From UMGS1519 sp963621885 (GTDB lineage Bacteria > Actinomycetota > Coriobacteriia > Coriobacteriales > Eggerthellaceae): a DNA stretch of 64,000 bases. The stretch is from positions 61,811-125,810 of the forward strand of contig CAVFFT010000043.1 in NCBI GenBank assembly GCA_963621885.1, given 5' to 3'. A program made the translations under genes and the position numbers. This document shows positions 1-7,655 of the stretch, piece after piece. Positions within the stretch are counted from its first letter, which is position 1, and every line of letters starts with the position of its first letter. A model generated the notes under the pieces. That model worked only from the letters and a program-made list of their open reading frames with translations. It made no database searches and was not told where the DNA came from.

Positions 1-20
1 GCTTGCTCCTTGCCGGTCAT
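1..20 (-). CDS. Possible 5' end of next trp gene (trpC?), cut by window edge
   Basis: Downstream of trpD on the minus strand an ATG at 18-20 opens a frame (M-T-G-K-E-Q) that runs off the window. In trpE-G-D operons the next gene is usually trpC (indole-3-glycerol phosphate synthase), so that identity is inferred from position only. No clear ribosome-binding site precedes the ATG. The other upstream ATG in the 57-base gap, at about 62-64, meets a stop after 15 codons. Six codons cannot confirm the product. Confidence 0.3.
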
Positions 21-77
21 CGCTGCGTGGGTCGCTGTTGCTGCACGGTCGGCAGCCCCGCCATCCCGCGATCGCTT

Positions 78-1100
78 CTACCTGTTCGACGCGGCGATGT
101 AGGCCTTCATGGTTTCAAGTGCGGCACCCGAATCGATGGTCTCCCGCGCAAGCTTGATGCCTTCGGCGATGGTGGCTGCCTTGCCGGCGATGAAGAGCGC
201 CGCACCCGCGTTCATCAGGACGATGTCGCGCTTCGGTCCCTTCTCGACGCCGCCAAGAATGTCGCGGGTGATCTGCGCGTTCTCTTCCGGTGTGCCGCCG
301 ACAATGTCCGCTTTCTGGCAACGCGTGATGCCGAAATCCTCGGGCGCGATGACACTCGTGCGGTAGTAGCCGTCACGCAGCTCGCAGATGGTGGTGGGGG
401 CGCTGACGGAAATCTCGTCCATGCGGTCCTGGCCATACACCACGAGCGCGCGCTTCACGCCAAGCTTGTCGAGCACCTTCACGAGCGGCTCGACAAGGTA
501 TTCGTCATAGACGCCGAGCAGGAAGTATTCCGGGCTGGCCGGGTTCGTGAGCGGACCCAGGATATTGAAGACGGTGCGGAAGCCGAGCTCCTTGCGGATG
601 GCGCCCACGTATTTCATCGCGGGGTGGTACATCTGCGCGAAGAAGAAGCACATGCCCACTTCCTGCAGCATCTGCAGCGCCTTTTCCGGGTCCTGATTGA
701 TGTTCGCACCCAGCGCTTCCTGGCAGTCGGCGGTACCGGAAAGGCTGCTCGCCGCGCGATTTCCGTGCTTGGCGACCTTCACGCCCGCTGCCGCGATGAC
801 GAACGCCGCAGTCGTCGAGATGTTGAAGGTGTTCGACTTGTCGCCGCCGGTGCCCACAATCTCGAGGACGTTCATGCCGGGGTGCGCAACGGGCGTCGCG
901 AGCTCGCGCATCGCGGCCGCGCAGCCGGAAATCTCATCGATCGTTTCAGCCTTCGTGCTCTTGGTGGAAAGCGAGGCGAGGAAGGCGGCATTTTGCGTCG
1001 GGGTCGTTTCACCGCTCATGATCTCGTGCATGACCGCGTAGGCCTCGTCATAGGTGAGATCCTCTTTCATGACGATCTTCTCGATGGCTGTCTTAATCAT
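78..1100 (-). CDS. trpD: Anthranilate phosphoribosyltransferase
   Basis: TrpD transfers the phosphoribosyl group of PRPP to anthranilate, the second committed step of tryptophan synthesis in the cytoplasm. The 340-residue length is normal. The PRPP/Mg loop GTGGD is at residues 83-87 and KHGNRAASS at 111-119; the RKELGFRTVFNILGPLTNPA anthranilate-binding segment is intact. An upstream in-frame ATG at 1130 exists, but the ATG at 1098-1100 is preceded by AAAGGAAAAAGGAA and gives the family-standard N-terminus MIKTAIEK. It follows trpG after about 150 bases in the same direction and should be under the T-box upstream of trpE. Confidence 0.95.
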   Translation of the reverse strand: MIKTAIEKIVMKEDLTYDEAYAVMHEIMSGETTPTQNAAFLASLSTKSTKAETIDEISGCAAAMRELATPVAHPGMNVLEIVGTGGDKSNTFNISTTAAFVIAAAGVKVAKHGNRAASSLSGTADCQEALGANINQDPEKALQMLQEVGMCFFFAQMYHPAMKYVGAIRKELGFRTVFNILGPLTNPASPEYFLLGVYDEYLVEPLVKVLDKLGVKRALVVYGQDRMDEISVSAPTTICELRDGYYRTSVIAPEDFGITRCQKADIVGGTPEENAQITRDILGGVEKGPKRDIVLMNAGAALFIAGKAATIAEGIKLARETIDSGAALETMKAYIAASNR

Positions 1101-1252
1101 TTCCTTTTTCCTTTCTGGTGCGAATCGCATCTCTTTAAGTGAACGATGGGTGTTTGTGGTTGGGCGCTTGCAGCGATGGCAAAGCCTGCCCGCGCGCCCG
1201 CAACCCGCCCGTCACGGTCGCGCTGCCTGCGCGCCGTCAATGCCTTGTGTCA

Positions 1253-1843
1253 TCACTTTCTCGCCCGCGCGAGCTCGATGAAGTTGCGCAGCATTGTGGT
1301 TCCCGTTGGCGTGAGGATGCTTTCTGGATGAAACTGCAGGCCATAGATCGGATATTCGCGATGGCGAACCGACATGACCTCGCCGTCATCCGCTCGCGAG
1401 CTTGCGATAAGCTCCGCAGGAAGCGAATCCTCCTGGACGGACAGTGAATGGTAGCGGCCAACCGGGAAACTTTCGGGAAGGCCCTTGAACAAGCCCGTGT
1501 CCTCCAAGCCTTCCGCGACCGTGCATTGCGATTGCTTGCCATGCATGAGCTGGTGGGCGTAACCGACGGTCGCGCCATAGGCCTGGCAAATCGCCTGATG
1601 GCCAAGGCACACGCCCAGTGTGGGAATGGTCGGTCCCAACTCCCGCGCGACATCGACGCAGATGCCGGCGTCTTCCGGACGGCCCGGCCCTGGCGAAAGG
1701 ATGATCGCTTCGGGTGCCAGGGCGGCAAGGCCCGCCGTATCGAGTGCGTCGTTTCGGATGACGCGGATGTTGGGTTCTATGCTTCCCACCAGCTGAAACA
1801 GGTTGTAAGAGAAGCTGTCGTAGTTGTCGATGAGCGCGATCAT
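1253..1843 (-). CDS. trpG: Anthranilate synthase glutamine amidotransferase subunit
   Basis: TrpG hydrolyses glutamine and channels ammonia to TrpE for anthranilate synthesis. The 196-residue class I amidotransferase starts MIALIDNYDSFSYNL and carries the nucleophile in GVCLGHQ (Cys79), the oxyanion motif LSPGPGRPEDAG, and the His172-Glu174 pair in HPES. The frame extends upstream into trpE, but the ATG at 1841-1843 gives the conserved start and forms an ATGA overlap with the trpE stop, which indicates translational coupling of the two subunits. It is a stand-alone TrpG, not fused to TrpD. Confidence 0.96.
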   Translation of the reverse strand: MIALIDNYDSFSYNLFQLVGSIEPNIRVIRNDALDTAGLAALAPEAIILSPGPGRPEDAGICVDVARELGPTIPTLGVCLGHQAICQAYGATVGYAHQLMHGKQSQCTVAEGLEDTGLFKGLPESFPVGRYHSLSVQEDSLPAELIASSRADDGEVMSVRHREYPIYGLQFHPESILTPTGTTMLRNFIELARARK

Positions 1844-3306
1844 GCCAAAGCCTCCGCTTCTTTCAGGGCGGCCATCACAGCCGCGGCCTTGTTGATGCAT
1901 TCTTGGTATTCCTTTTCGGGAACGCTGTCGGCGACGATTCCCGCGCCGGACCTCACGAACACCTTCCCGTTCTTCTTGTAGGCAAGGCGAATGCCAATGC
2001 AGGTGTCGAGGTTGCCGGTGAAATCGAGGTAGCCAATCGCGCCGCCGTAGATGCCGCGCTTGTTGTCCTCGAGGTCGTTGATTAGCTGGCAGGCGCGAAT
2101 CTTCGGCGCGCCCGAAAGCGTGCCGGCGGGTAGGATGGCATCAACCGCATCGACCGCGTCGTGGGTGTCGTCAATTTCGCCGCGCACCGTGGAACCGATA
2201 TGCATGACATGGGAAAAGCGCTCGATGTGCAGGTACTTTTCCACTTCCACGCTGCCGAAGCGCGAGATCTTGCCGAGGTCGTTGCGCCCGAGATCAACGA
2301 GCATGTTGTGCTCGGCGAGCTCCTTCTCATCAGCAAGCAGCTCGGCCTCCAGCGCCGCGTCCTCCTCGGGCGTTTTGCCGCGCGGACGCGTGCCGGCAAG
2401 CGGGAAGGTATGGAGCACGCCGTCCTCGAGCTTGGCAAGCGTTTCCGGACTCGCGCCGGCCACCTCCATGTCCGAGCTGGCGAAATAGAACATGTAGGGC
2501 GACGGATTCAGCGTCCGCAGAATGCGGTAGGTGTTCAGCAGGCTTCCTTCGTAGGGCGCTTCAAGGCGGTTCGAAAGCACGACCTGGAAGATATCGCCCT
2601 CATGGATGTGATGCTGCGCGCGGCGCACCATTTCGCAATAGCGCTCCTTGTCGAAGAGCGGCGTCATCTCGCCCTTCAGGTGGCCAGGCGCTTCTTCTTT
2701 CTCCGCGCCTTCAAGCACGAGATGCGCCATGTTCTCAAGCTCCATCGCCGCGCGGCGGTAGGCGGCCTCCCCTTCCGCAAGGTCCATGTTCACCACGAGG
2801 ATGATCTTCTGCTTGAAGTTGTCGAAGGCGATCACCTTGTCGAAGAGCATCAGGTCGACGTCCTTGAAGCCTTCCGAATCGTGGGCGTCGAGATTCAGGC
2901 TCGGCTCCGCGTACTTCAGGTAGTCGTAGCTGAAATAGCCCACGAGGCCGCCGGTGAAACTCGGCATACCCGCGATCTTGGACGTGCGGTACTCGGCGAG
3001 AATCTGGCGGATGTAGGGGCCCGGATGCTCTACCTCAAGTGAGATGGCGCCAATCTTCATATGGCCGTTTGTGCAGGTGATTTCCAGGGTCGGATCGTAA
3101 CCGAGGAAGGTATAGCGTCCCCATTCGGCGGAATCGGCCGCCGACTCGAGCAGATAGCAGTGGTCGGAGACGTTCTTCAGCTTGCGCATCACGGTGATGG
3201 GCGTCACGGTGTCGGAGAGAATTTCGCAGGCCACCGGCACTCTCTTGTAGCCCGCATCGGCATAGGCGCGCGCATCGTCGAGGCTCGGTGTGATCTTGAT
3301 GTCCAC
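1840..3306 (-). CDS. trpE: Anthranilate synthase component I
   Basis: TrpE converts chorismate plus ammonia to anthranilate and is normally feedback-inhibited by tryptophan. The chorismate-binding domain shows LAGTRPRG, DLGRNDLG, LSGAPK, GGAIGYLDFTGNLDTCI and GAGIVADSVPEKEY; the N-terminal LLES element of the tryptophan pocket is present. The start is uncertain. ATG at 3342 sits inside the terminator region with no Shine-Dalgarno, whereas the GTG at 3304-3306 is preceded by GGAAGGGG at 8 bases and gives 488 residues, so GTG is preferred. It is the first gene of the trp operon, directly behind the T-box terminator. Confidence 0.94.
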   Translation of the reverse strand: MDIKITPSLDDARAYADAGYKRVPVACEILSDTVTPITVMRKLKNVSDHCYLLESAADSAEWGRYTFLGYDPTLEITCTNGHMKIGAISLEVEHPGPYIRQILAEYRTSKIAGMPSFTGGLVGYFSYDYLKYAEPSLNLDAHDSEGFKDVDLMLFDKVIAFDNFKQKIILVVNMDLAEGEAAYRRAAMELENMAHLVLEGAEKEEAPGHLKGEMTPLFDKERYCEMVRRAQHHIHEGDIFQVVLSNRLEAPYEGSLLNTYRILRTLNPSPYMFYFASSDMEVAGASPETLAKLEDGVLHTFPLAGTRPRGKTPEEDAALEAELLADEKELAEHNMLVDLGRNDLGKISRFGSVEVEKYLHIERFSHVMHIGSTVRGEIDDTHDAVDAVDAILPAGTLSGAPKIRACQLINDLEDNKRGIYGGAIGYLDFTGNLDTCIGIRLAYKKNGKVFVRSGAGIVADSVPEKEYQECINKAAAVMAALKEAEALA

Positions 3307-3343
3307 CTTCGGTACCCCTTCCGTCTTGTCGGGCCGGGGCATT

Positions 3344-3380
3344 AAAAAAGCCCCGGCGAACGTGCATGTTCGTCAAGGGC
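3344..3380 (-). terminator. T-box regulated intrinsic terminator
   Basis: On the minus strand, GCCCTTGACGAAC and GTTCGCCGGGGC pair across the loop ATGCAC with one mismatch and one bulge, and are followed by TTTTTT. The 5' arm CCCTTG is the segment that would otherwise pair with the T-box core AAGGTGG to form the antiterminator, as expected for a transcriptional T-box. Confidence 0.85.
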
Positions 3381-3600
3381 GAAATTACTTCCGTGGTGCC
3401 ACCTTGATTCGCGGTTTCCCGCGCTCTCTTCAGGATGCTACACATCCCTGGCAACTAACGTGTGCCTTACGTCGCAGGTTACTCGGTTACCCTTTGCCTG
3501 CGCCCTCAGCGGGCCATTTGACATATCGTGCCTGCCCGATTTCCACCATCGCGGGCTCTCTGTGAAGTCGTGTATGCCGTTATTTCCGCTTCAACGGTTT
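3344..3600 (-). promoter_or_regulatory. Tryptophan T-box leader of trpE operon
   Basis: The minus-strand leader has the full T-box signature. Stem I carries AGAGAG (about 3554-3559) and a GATGGTGG element (about 3544-3551). A specifier-loop context reads CAAATGGCCCGCTGAG, in which TGG at 3514-3516 is the Trp codon. The T-box core AAGGTGGCACCACGG lies at 3391-3405. It is followed by the competing terminator at 3344-3380. Known T-boxes let uncharged tRNA stabilise the antiterminator. This one should read uncharged tRNA-Trp and allow transcription into trpEGD when tryptophan is short. The 5' boundary is approximate. Confidence 0.9.
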
Positions 3601-3619
3601 GGCTATTCAATTGCGATGC

Positions 3620-3648
3620 ATCCTACACCAATATTTCGGTGGCGCAAG
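3620..3648 (-). promoter_or_regulatory. Candidate trp operon promoter
   Basis: On the minus strand a -10-like TAGGAT (plus 3620-3625) lies 17 bases after CTTGCG (plus 3643-3648). It is placed about 25 bases before the T-box stem I. The -35 match is weak. Confidence 0.35.
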
Positions 3649-3983
3649 CGCGGAAATAAAATCGAAACAGAGTTTGCAATCACCTGACGGAAGAAGCGGG
3701 GCGGGAAGAAACCGGGCGAGCAAAATCCCACTCGCGAACAAGATATGGGGTCTCCGCCAAGGCTCGCCGCTGTCCCGTCACAGGCGTTCTGCGTTCCACT
3801 CGCGCGGCTTCGGCGCCTGCCGCGGACGTCGCCCAAAGGCCGCCATCTTTCGCGCAGCCGCCACCCCGCGCGCCCGTGAATTCCGCCCGGTATTCTTCCC
3901 GCTTCTGAATCGTCCGGTGTAGAACCAAGCGCTAATTTGGGGATATTGCGCAGGTCGCAGCCCAGGTCGTCCATTCGAAAAGT
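3649..3983. other. Divergent spacer between trp leader and infA promoter, no gene seen
   Basis: About 335 bases between the divergent trp and infA transcription units. Short open frames exist on both strands, but none has a ribosome-binding site or a recognisable product. No repeat or RNA gene was found. Confidence 0.5.
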
Positions 3984-3994
3984 TTTGCTACAAT
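3984..3994 (+). promoter_or_regulatory. infA promoter, extended -10
   Basis: TTTTGCTACAAT contains an extended -10 (TG-C-TACAAT; hexamer at 3989-3994). Transcription would start near 4001, about 36 bases before the TTG start of infA. No good -35 box is visible, which is usual for extended -10 promoters. Confidence 0.55.
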
Positions 3995-4036
3995 ACACAT
4001 TTGCCAATTTACGTCGAAATTCGTGAAGGAGAGATC

Positions 4037-4255
4037 TTGGGCAAAGACGATGTCATCGAACTCGAAGGCAAGGTAGTGGAAGCGCTTCCCAATGCCATGT
4101 TTAGGGTCGAGCTTGAAAACGGCCACAATATCTTGGCTCACATTTCAGGGAAGATGCGCATGCATTACATCAAGATTCTCCCCGGAGACCGCGTGACCGT
4201 TGAACTCTCGGTTTACGATTTGGACCGTGGTCGAATCACTTATCGATTCAAGTAG
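4037..4255 (+). CDS. infA: Translation initiation factor IF-1
   Basis: IF-1 is the 72-residue OB-fold factor that occupies the ribosomal A site during initiation. The sequence GKDDVIELEGKVVEALPN, then MFRVELENGH and GKMRMHYIKILPGDRVTVEL, is canonical. The frame extends upstream to 4001, but the family start lies at the TTG at 4037-4039, with GAAGGAGA just upstream, so a TTG start is assigned. Usually secY-adk-map precede infA; here the upstream neighbour is the divergent trp operon, so infA has its own promoter. Confidence 0.95.
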   Translation: MGKDDVIELEGKVVEALPNAMFRVELENGHNILAHISGKMRMHYIKILPGDRVTVELSVYDLDRGRITYRFK

Positions 4256-4268
4256 TTGGTTTTCTTCC

Positions 4269-4324
4269 ACACAGCGGTCTTGAATTGTGTGGAAATAGTG
4301 ATTCCTGTGCTGTCGATTCACAGG
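4269..4324 (+). other. Two stem-loops in infA-rpmJ spacer
   Basis: TTCCACAC and GTGTGGAA form a perfect 8-bp stem (about 4265-4294). A second hairpin, CCTGTG paired with CACAGG, follows at about 4306-4325. Neither is followed by a T-run, so they look more like leader structures or mRNA-processing elements than terminators. They may uncouple infA from the ribosomal-protein operon. Confidence 0.4.
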
Positions 4325-4399
4325 TATCAAAGAGGTTTAGCGCCTGCGGCTGGGCGTTTACATAGCAAAGTTGAGTAAGGCACCGAAAGGAAACAAATT

Positions 4400-4513
4400 A
4401 TGAAGGTACGTCCTTCGGTCAAGAAGATGTGCGACAAGTGCAAGGTCATTCGTCGCCATGGCAAGGTTTACGTGATTTGTGAAAACCCGCGCCATAAGCA
4501 GCGTCAGGGTTAA
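4400..4513 (+). CDS. rpmJ: 50S ribosomal protein L36
   Basis: This 37-codon gene encodes L36, the smallest 50S protein. It begins MKVRPSVKKMCDKCKVI and ends RHKQRQG. The zinc-ribbon ligands are present (Cys11, Cys14, Cys27, His32), so it is the zinc-binding form. The start has AAAGGAAA upstream. It lies between infA and rpsM in the standard order and leads the rpsM-rpsK-rpsD-rpoA-rplQ operon. Confidence 0.97.
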   Translation: MKVRPSVKKMCDKCKVIRRHGKVYVICENPRHKQRQG

Positions 4514-4528
4514 AGGAGGGCATGAAGA

Positions 4529-4897
4529 ATGGCACGTCTGGTAGGTGTTGACCTTCCCCGCGACAAGCGCATTGAGATTGGCCTGACCTATATCTATGGT
4601 ATCGGCCTGACGACGTCGAAGAAGATTCTCGCAGAGACGGGCGTTGACCCCGACATCCGCGTGAAGGATCTGTCTGAAGAAGATCTCGCGAAGATTCGCG
4701 ATTGGATCAACAACAGCCATATCTACGTTGAGGGCGACCTCCATCGCGAGCGTTCGCAGAACATCAAGCGTCTGATGGAGATCGGCTGCTATCGCGGCCT
4801 TCGTCACCGCAAGGGCCTGCCGGTTCACGGGCAGCGCACGCACACGAATGCGCGCACCCGCAAGGGACCTCGCAAGCAAATCGGCGGCAAGAAATAA
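4529..4897 (+). CDS. rpsM: 30S ribosomal protein S13
   Basis: S13 sits in the head of the small subunit and contacts tRNA and the intersubunit bridges. The 122-residue protein has the typical start MARLVGVDLPRDKRIEIG, the helix-turn RHRKGLPVHGQRTHTNARTR and the basic tail. A strong AAAGGAGG ribosome-binding site lies in the 15-base gap after rpmJ, consistent with one operon. Confidence 0.97.
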   Translation: MARLVGVDLPRDKRIEIGLTYIYGIGLTTSKKILAETGVDPDIRVKDLSEEDLAKIRDWINNSHIYVEGDLHRERSQNIKRLMEIGCYRGLRHRKGLPVHGQRTHTNARTRKGPRKQIGGKK

Positions 4898-4910
4898 GGG
4901 AGCAGCGTAA

Positions 4911-5309
4911 ATGGCTAAGAAGCAAGTCAAGCAGCAGCGCATTCGTCGTGCTGACCGCAAGAACATCGCCGTGGGACAGGCACATATCAAGTCCACGTTT
5001 AACAACACCATCGTGAGCATTACCGATCCGCAGGGTAATTGCATTTCCTGGCAGAGTGGCGGAACCGTTGGTTTCAAGGGTTCCCGCAAGTCCACCCCGT
5101 TCGCCGCGCAGATGGCCGCTGAGGCTGCTGCGAAGACCGCGATGGATCACGGTCTGAAGAAGGTTGCTGTCTTCGTGAAGGGCCCCGGCTCTGGCCGCGA
5201 GACCGCTATCCGCAGCCTTCAGGCAACCGGGCTTGAGGTTTCGAGCATCCAGGACTGCACACCCGTACCGCATAACGGCTGCCGTCAGGCAAAGCGCCGT
5301 CGCGTTTAA
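4911..5309 (+). CDS. rpsK: 30S ribosomal protein S11
   Basis: S11 belongs to the platform of the 30S subunit, near the E site. The 132 residues include HIKSTFNNTIVSITDPQGN, the SRKSTPFAAQMAAE segment and the C-terminal TPVPHNGCRQAKRRRV. It starts 13 bases after rpsM within the same operon. Length and sequence are ordinary. Confidence 0.97.
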   Translation: MAKKQVKQQRIRRADRKNIAVGQAHIKSTFNNTIVSITDPQGNCISWQSGGTVGFKGSRKSTPFAAQMAAEAAAKTAMDHGLKKVAVFVKGPGSGRETAIRSLQATGLEVSSIQDCTPVPHNGCRQAKRRRV

Positions 5310-5326
5310 TGAAAGGATCGATTTAA

Positions 5327-5923
5327 ATGGCAATCAACAGAACTCCGGTTCTTAAGCGCTGCCGTCAGCTCGGTCTCGACCCCGTCGTGTTGGGCTACAG
5401 CAGCTCTAAAACGAGCAAGCGTCAGGTTCAGCGTCGTCGCAAGGAAAGCGAATACGGCCTGCAGCTGCGCGAAAAGCAGAAGGCAAAGTTCATTTATGGC
5501 GTTCTCGAAAAGCAGTTCCGTCGCTATTTCGAGCAGGCTCGTCGTCAGCAGGGCGTTACCGGCGACAACCTGATGCGCATCCTCGAGAGCCGTCTCGACA
5601 ACGTCGTGTTCCGTCTGGGCTTCGCGCGTACCCGCAAGGAAGCTCGCCAGATCGTGACCCACGGTCACATCACGGTGAACGGCCGTCGCGTTGACGTGCC
5701 CTCCTTCCGCGTGCGTCCGGGCGACCTCGTGATGGTTGCTCCCAAGAGCAAGGAATTGCTCGTTATCAAGAGCGCTCTCGTTTCCAACGAGCGCTTTGAG
5801 GTTCCCGCATGGCTTGAGGTTGACATTGAGAAGCTTCAGGGCAGTGTTCTTGCTCTTCCTGAACGTGACCAGATCGACCTGGAGATTGATGAACAGCTTA
5901 TCGTTGAGCTCTACTCCAAGTAA
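5327..5923 (+). CDS. rpsD: 30S ribosomal protein S4, zinc-free type
   Basis: S4 is a primary 16S rRNA-binding protein that nucleates 30S assembly. The 198 residues comprise the N-terminal domain and an S4 RNA-binding fold with RLDNVVFRLGFARTRKEARQ and HGHITVNGRRV. Only one Cys remains in the N-terminal region, so it is the Cys-less (zinc-free) paralogue type. It follows rpsK by 17 bases. S4 often represses this operon translationally, but no S4-binding leader could be identified by eye. Confidence 0.97.
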   Translation: MAINRTPVLKRCRQLGLDPVVLGYSSSKTSKRQVQRRRKESEYGLQLREKQKAKFIYGVLEKQFRRYFEQARRQQGVTGDNLMRILESRLDNVVFRLGFARTRKEARQIVTHGHITVNGRRVDVPSFRVRPGDLVMVAPKSKELLVIKSALVSNERFEVPAWLEVDIEKLQGSVLALPERDQIDLEIDEQLIVELYSK

Positions 5924-5960
5924 TCGCAGCTAGTAACGGCACAGTAAGGAGGCTTACTAC

Positions 5961-6917
5961 ATGACAGAATTCATGAGGCCGACGGTAACTGCCGAAGAGG
6001 TCACCGAAACGGTTGGGCGTTTCTCCATCGAGCCGCTTGAGCGTGGATACGGTACGACTCTGGGCAACAGCATTCGTCGTGTCCTGCTTTCCTCATTGGA
6101 CGGTGCGAAGCCGACCGCGATTCAGATTGAGGGAGTGCAGCACGAGTTCACGACGGCCGATGGCGTCATCGAGGACATCACCGATATCGTCCTGAACGTG
6201 AAGGGTTTGGTGTTCCGTGCGCTGAACGAGGATGTCACGGGAGCGGTCGCGCATATCAGCGCGGAAGGTCCCTGCACTGTCACCGGTGCCGACATCGAGG
6301 TTCCCACGGAGTTTGAACTCATCAACCCCGAGCATGTCATTGCGACGGTCGCCGATGGCGGCACGCTCGAAATGACGATTCGCATTGGTGTCGGTCGCGG
6401 CTATGTGCCCGCCGAGAGGAACAAGCGCACGGATGATCCGATTGGTGTCATCCATGTCGATTCCCTTTTCTCGCCAGTGCGTCGTTGCACGCTCAGCGTT
6501 GAGGATACGCGTGTTGGTCAGCGTACCGACTACGACAAGCTTCTCTTGGAAGTGGAAACCGACGGGTCGATTGCTCCGACCGATGCGGTGTGCCAGGCTG
6601 CGAATATCATCAATCAGTACATGGAAGCCATCTTGGGCCTCGTGGCAACTGGGGAAGAGGAAGAGGAAGGCGTCGAGGCGCCGAGCATCTTCGCTCCCGA
6701 GGGTCAGACGACCAATGCTGAGCTCGACAAGCAGATTGAGGATCTGGACCTTTCGGTTCGTTCCTACAATTGCCTGAAGCGTGCCGGCATCCACTCGGTC
6801 CGCCAGCTGGTTGAGTATTCCGAAAACGACCTGCTGAACATACGTAACTTTGGCGCGAAGTCCATCGAAGAGGTTAAGGACAAGCTTATCCTGATGGGCC
6901 TGAACCTGAAGCAATAG
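5961..6917 (+). CDS. rpoA: RNA polymerase alpha subunit
   Basis: Alpha dimerises to seed RNA polymerase assembly. Its C-terminal domain contacts UP elements and activators. The 318-residue protein has the N-terminal signature GYGTTLGNSIRRVLLSSL (about residues 29-47), an acidic linker (about 235-240), and an alpha-CTD with the helix-hairpin-helix segment SYNCLKRAGI followed by NLLNIRNFG-like sequence. A strong TAAGGAGG precedes the ATG at 5961. It lies between rpsD and rplQ in the standard order. Confidence 0.97.
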   Translation: MTEFMRPTVTAEEVTETVGRFSIEPLERGYGTTLGNSIRRVLLSSLDGAKPTAIQIEGVQHEFTTADGVIEDITDIVLNVKGLVFRALNEDVTGAVAHISAEGPCTVTGADIEVPTEFELINPEHVIATVADGGTLEMTIRIGVGRGYVPAERNKRTDDPIGVIHVDSLFSPVRRCTLSVEDTRVGQRTDYDKLLLEVETDGSIAPTDAVCQAANIINQYMEAILGLVATGEEEEEGVEAPSIFAPEGQTTNAELDKQIEDLDLSVRSYNCLKRAGIHSVRQLVEYSENDLLNIRNFGAKSIEEVKDKLILMGLNLKQ

Positions 6918-6927
6918 GAGATAAGAA

Positions 6928-7482
6928 ATGAGGCATTACAAGAAGGGCCGGAAGCTGGGCACTGACGCCAGCCATACCAAGGCCATGAAGATTAGCCTGG
7001 TGAAGGCGCTCTTCACGAACGACCGCATCAAGACCATCGAAGCGCGCGCCAAGGAGATTCGCCCCGACGTCGACCGCATCGTGACCTGGGCTAAGAAGGG
7101 CGACCTTCATTCCCGTCGTCTTGCTATTGCGGCTCTGGGCAACGACAAGGACCTCGTGTACGAAATCTTCGCGAAGGTTGACGCGGGCCTGTTCGCAGGC
7201 CGCGAGGGTGGCTACACCCGCATCATGAAGCTTGGCAACCGCAAGGGTGACAACGCTCCCATGGTGCTGATGGAGCTCGTCCGCGAGCCCGTGCAGAAGA
7301 AGGCCGACAAGGCTGCCGATGAGAAGACCGAGGCCAAGGCTGCTCCCAAGAAGGAAGAAGCTGCCGAGGAGAAGCAGGAGATTGAGGCTGCTGAGGAAGC
7401 AACCGAGGAAGCCGCTCCTGCCGAGGAGGCTGCTGAGGAGGCAGCTCCCGCTGAGGCTGAAGCCGAGAAGAAGGCTGAATAA
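6928..7482 (+). CDS. rplQ: 50S ribosomal protein L17 with acidic tail
   Basis: L17 is a 50S protein near the exit-tunnel rim. Residues 1-120 match the usual 115-125 residue protein (start MRHYKKGRKLG, then RRLAIAAL and YTRIMKLGNRKGDNA). Residues 121-184 are an extra low-complexity tail of Ala, Glu and Lys, ending in AEAEKKAE. Such tails occur on actinobacterial L17, but their role is unknown. It is the last gene of the operon and is followed at 7532 by a terminator. Confidence 0.96.
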   Translation: MRHYKKGRKLGTDASHTKAMKISLVKALFTNDRIKTIEARAKEIRPDVDRIVTWAKKGDLHSRRLAIAALGNDKDLVYEIFAKVDAGLFAGREGGYTRIMKLGNRKGDNAPMVLMELVREPVQKKADKAADEKTEAKAAPKKEEAAEEKQEIEAAEEATEEAAPAEEAAEEAAPAEAEAEKKAE

Positions 7483-7531
7483 AGGAACTGAACGGATGCT
7501 TTAGGGCATCCATTCGAACTCGCATTCTTCA

Positions 7532-7560
7532 AGAGACCCGCTATTAGCGGGTCTCTTTGC
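7532..7560 (+). terminator. Terminator of the rpmJ-rplQ operon
   Basis: A perfect 10-bp stem, AGAGACCCGC with GCGGGTCTCT around the loop TATTA, is followed by a short TTG tail. It lies 50 bases after the rplQ stop codon. Confidence 0.75.
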
Positions 7561-7655
7561 GTATGGGGCTCCATAAGCTGTTAGAATGTCCCGTGCATAT
7601 ATTTCGTGAGGCATGAGCGCCTCACGCGTGAACCGATGCCTAAAAGGAGGCAGTT

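Noticed and set aside
3276..3342. trpE start at ATG 3342
   Set aside because: It lies just after the T-box terminator without a Shine-Dalgarno; the GTG at 3306 has one. Kept as an alternative only.
3599..3922. Small frames in the trp-infA spacer
   Set aside because: No ribosome-binding sites, and the region overlaps the T-box leader or its promoter.
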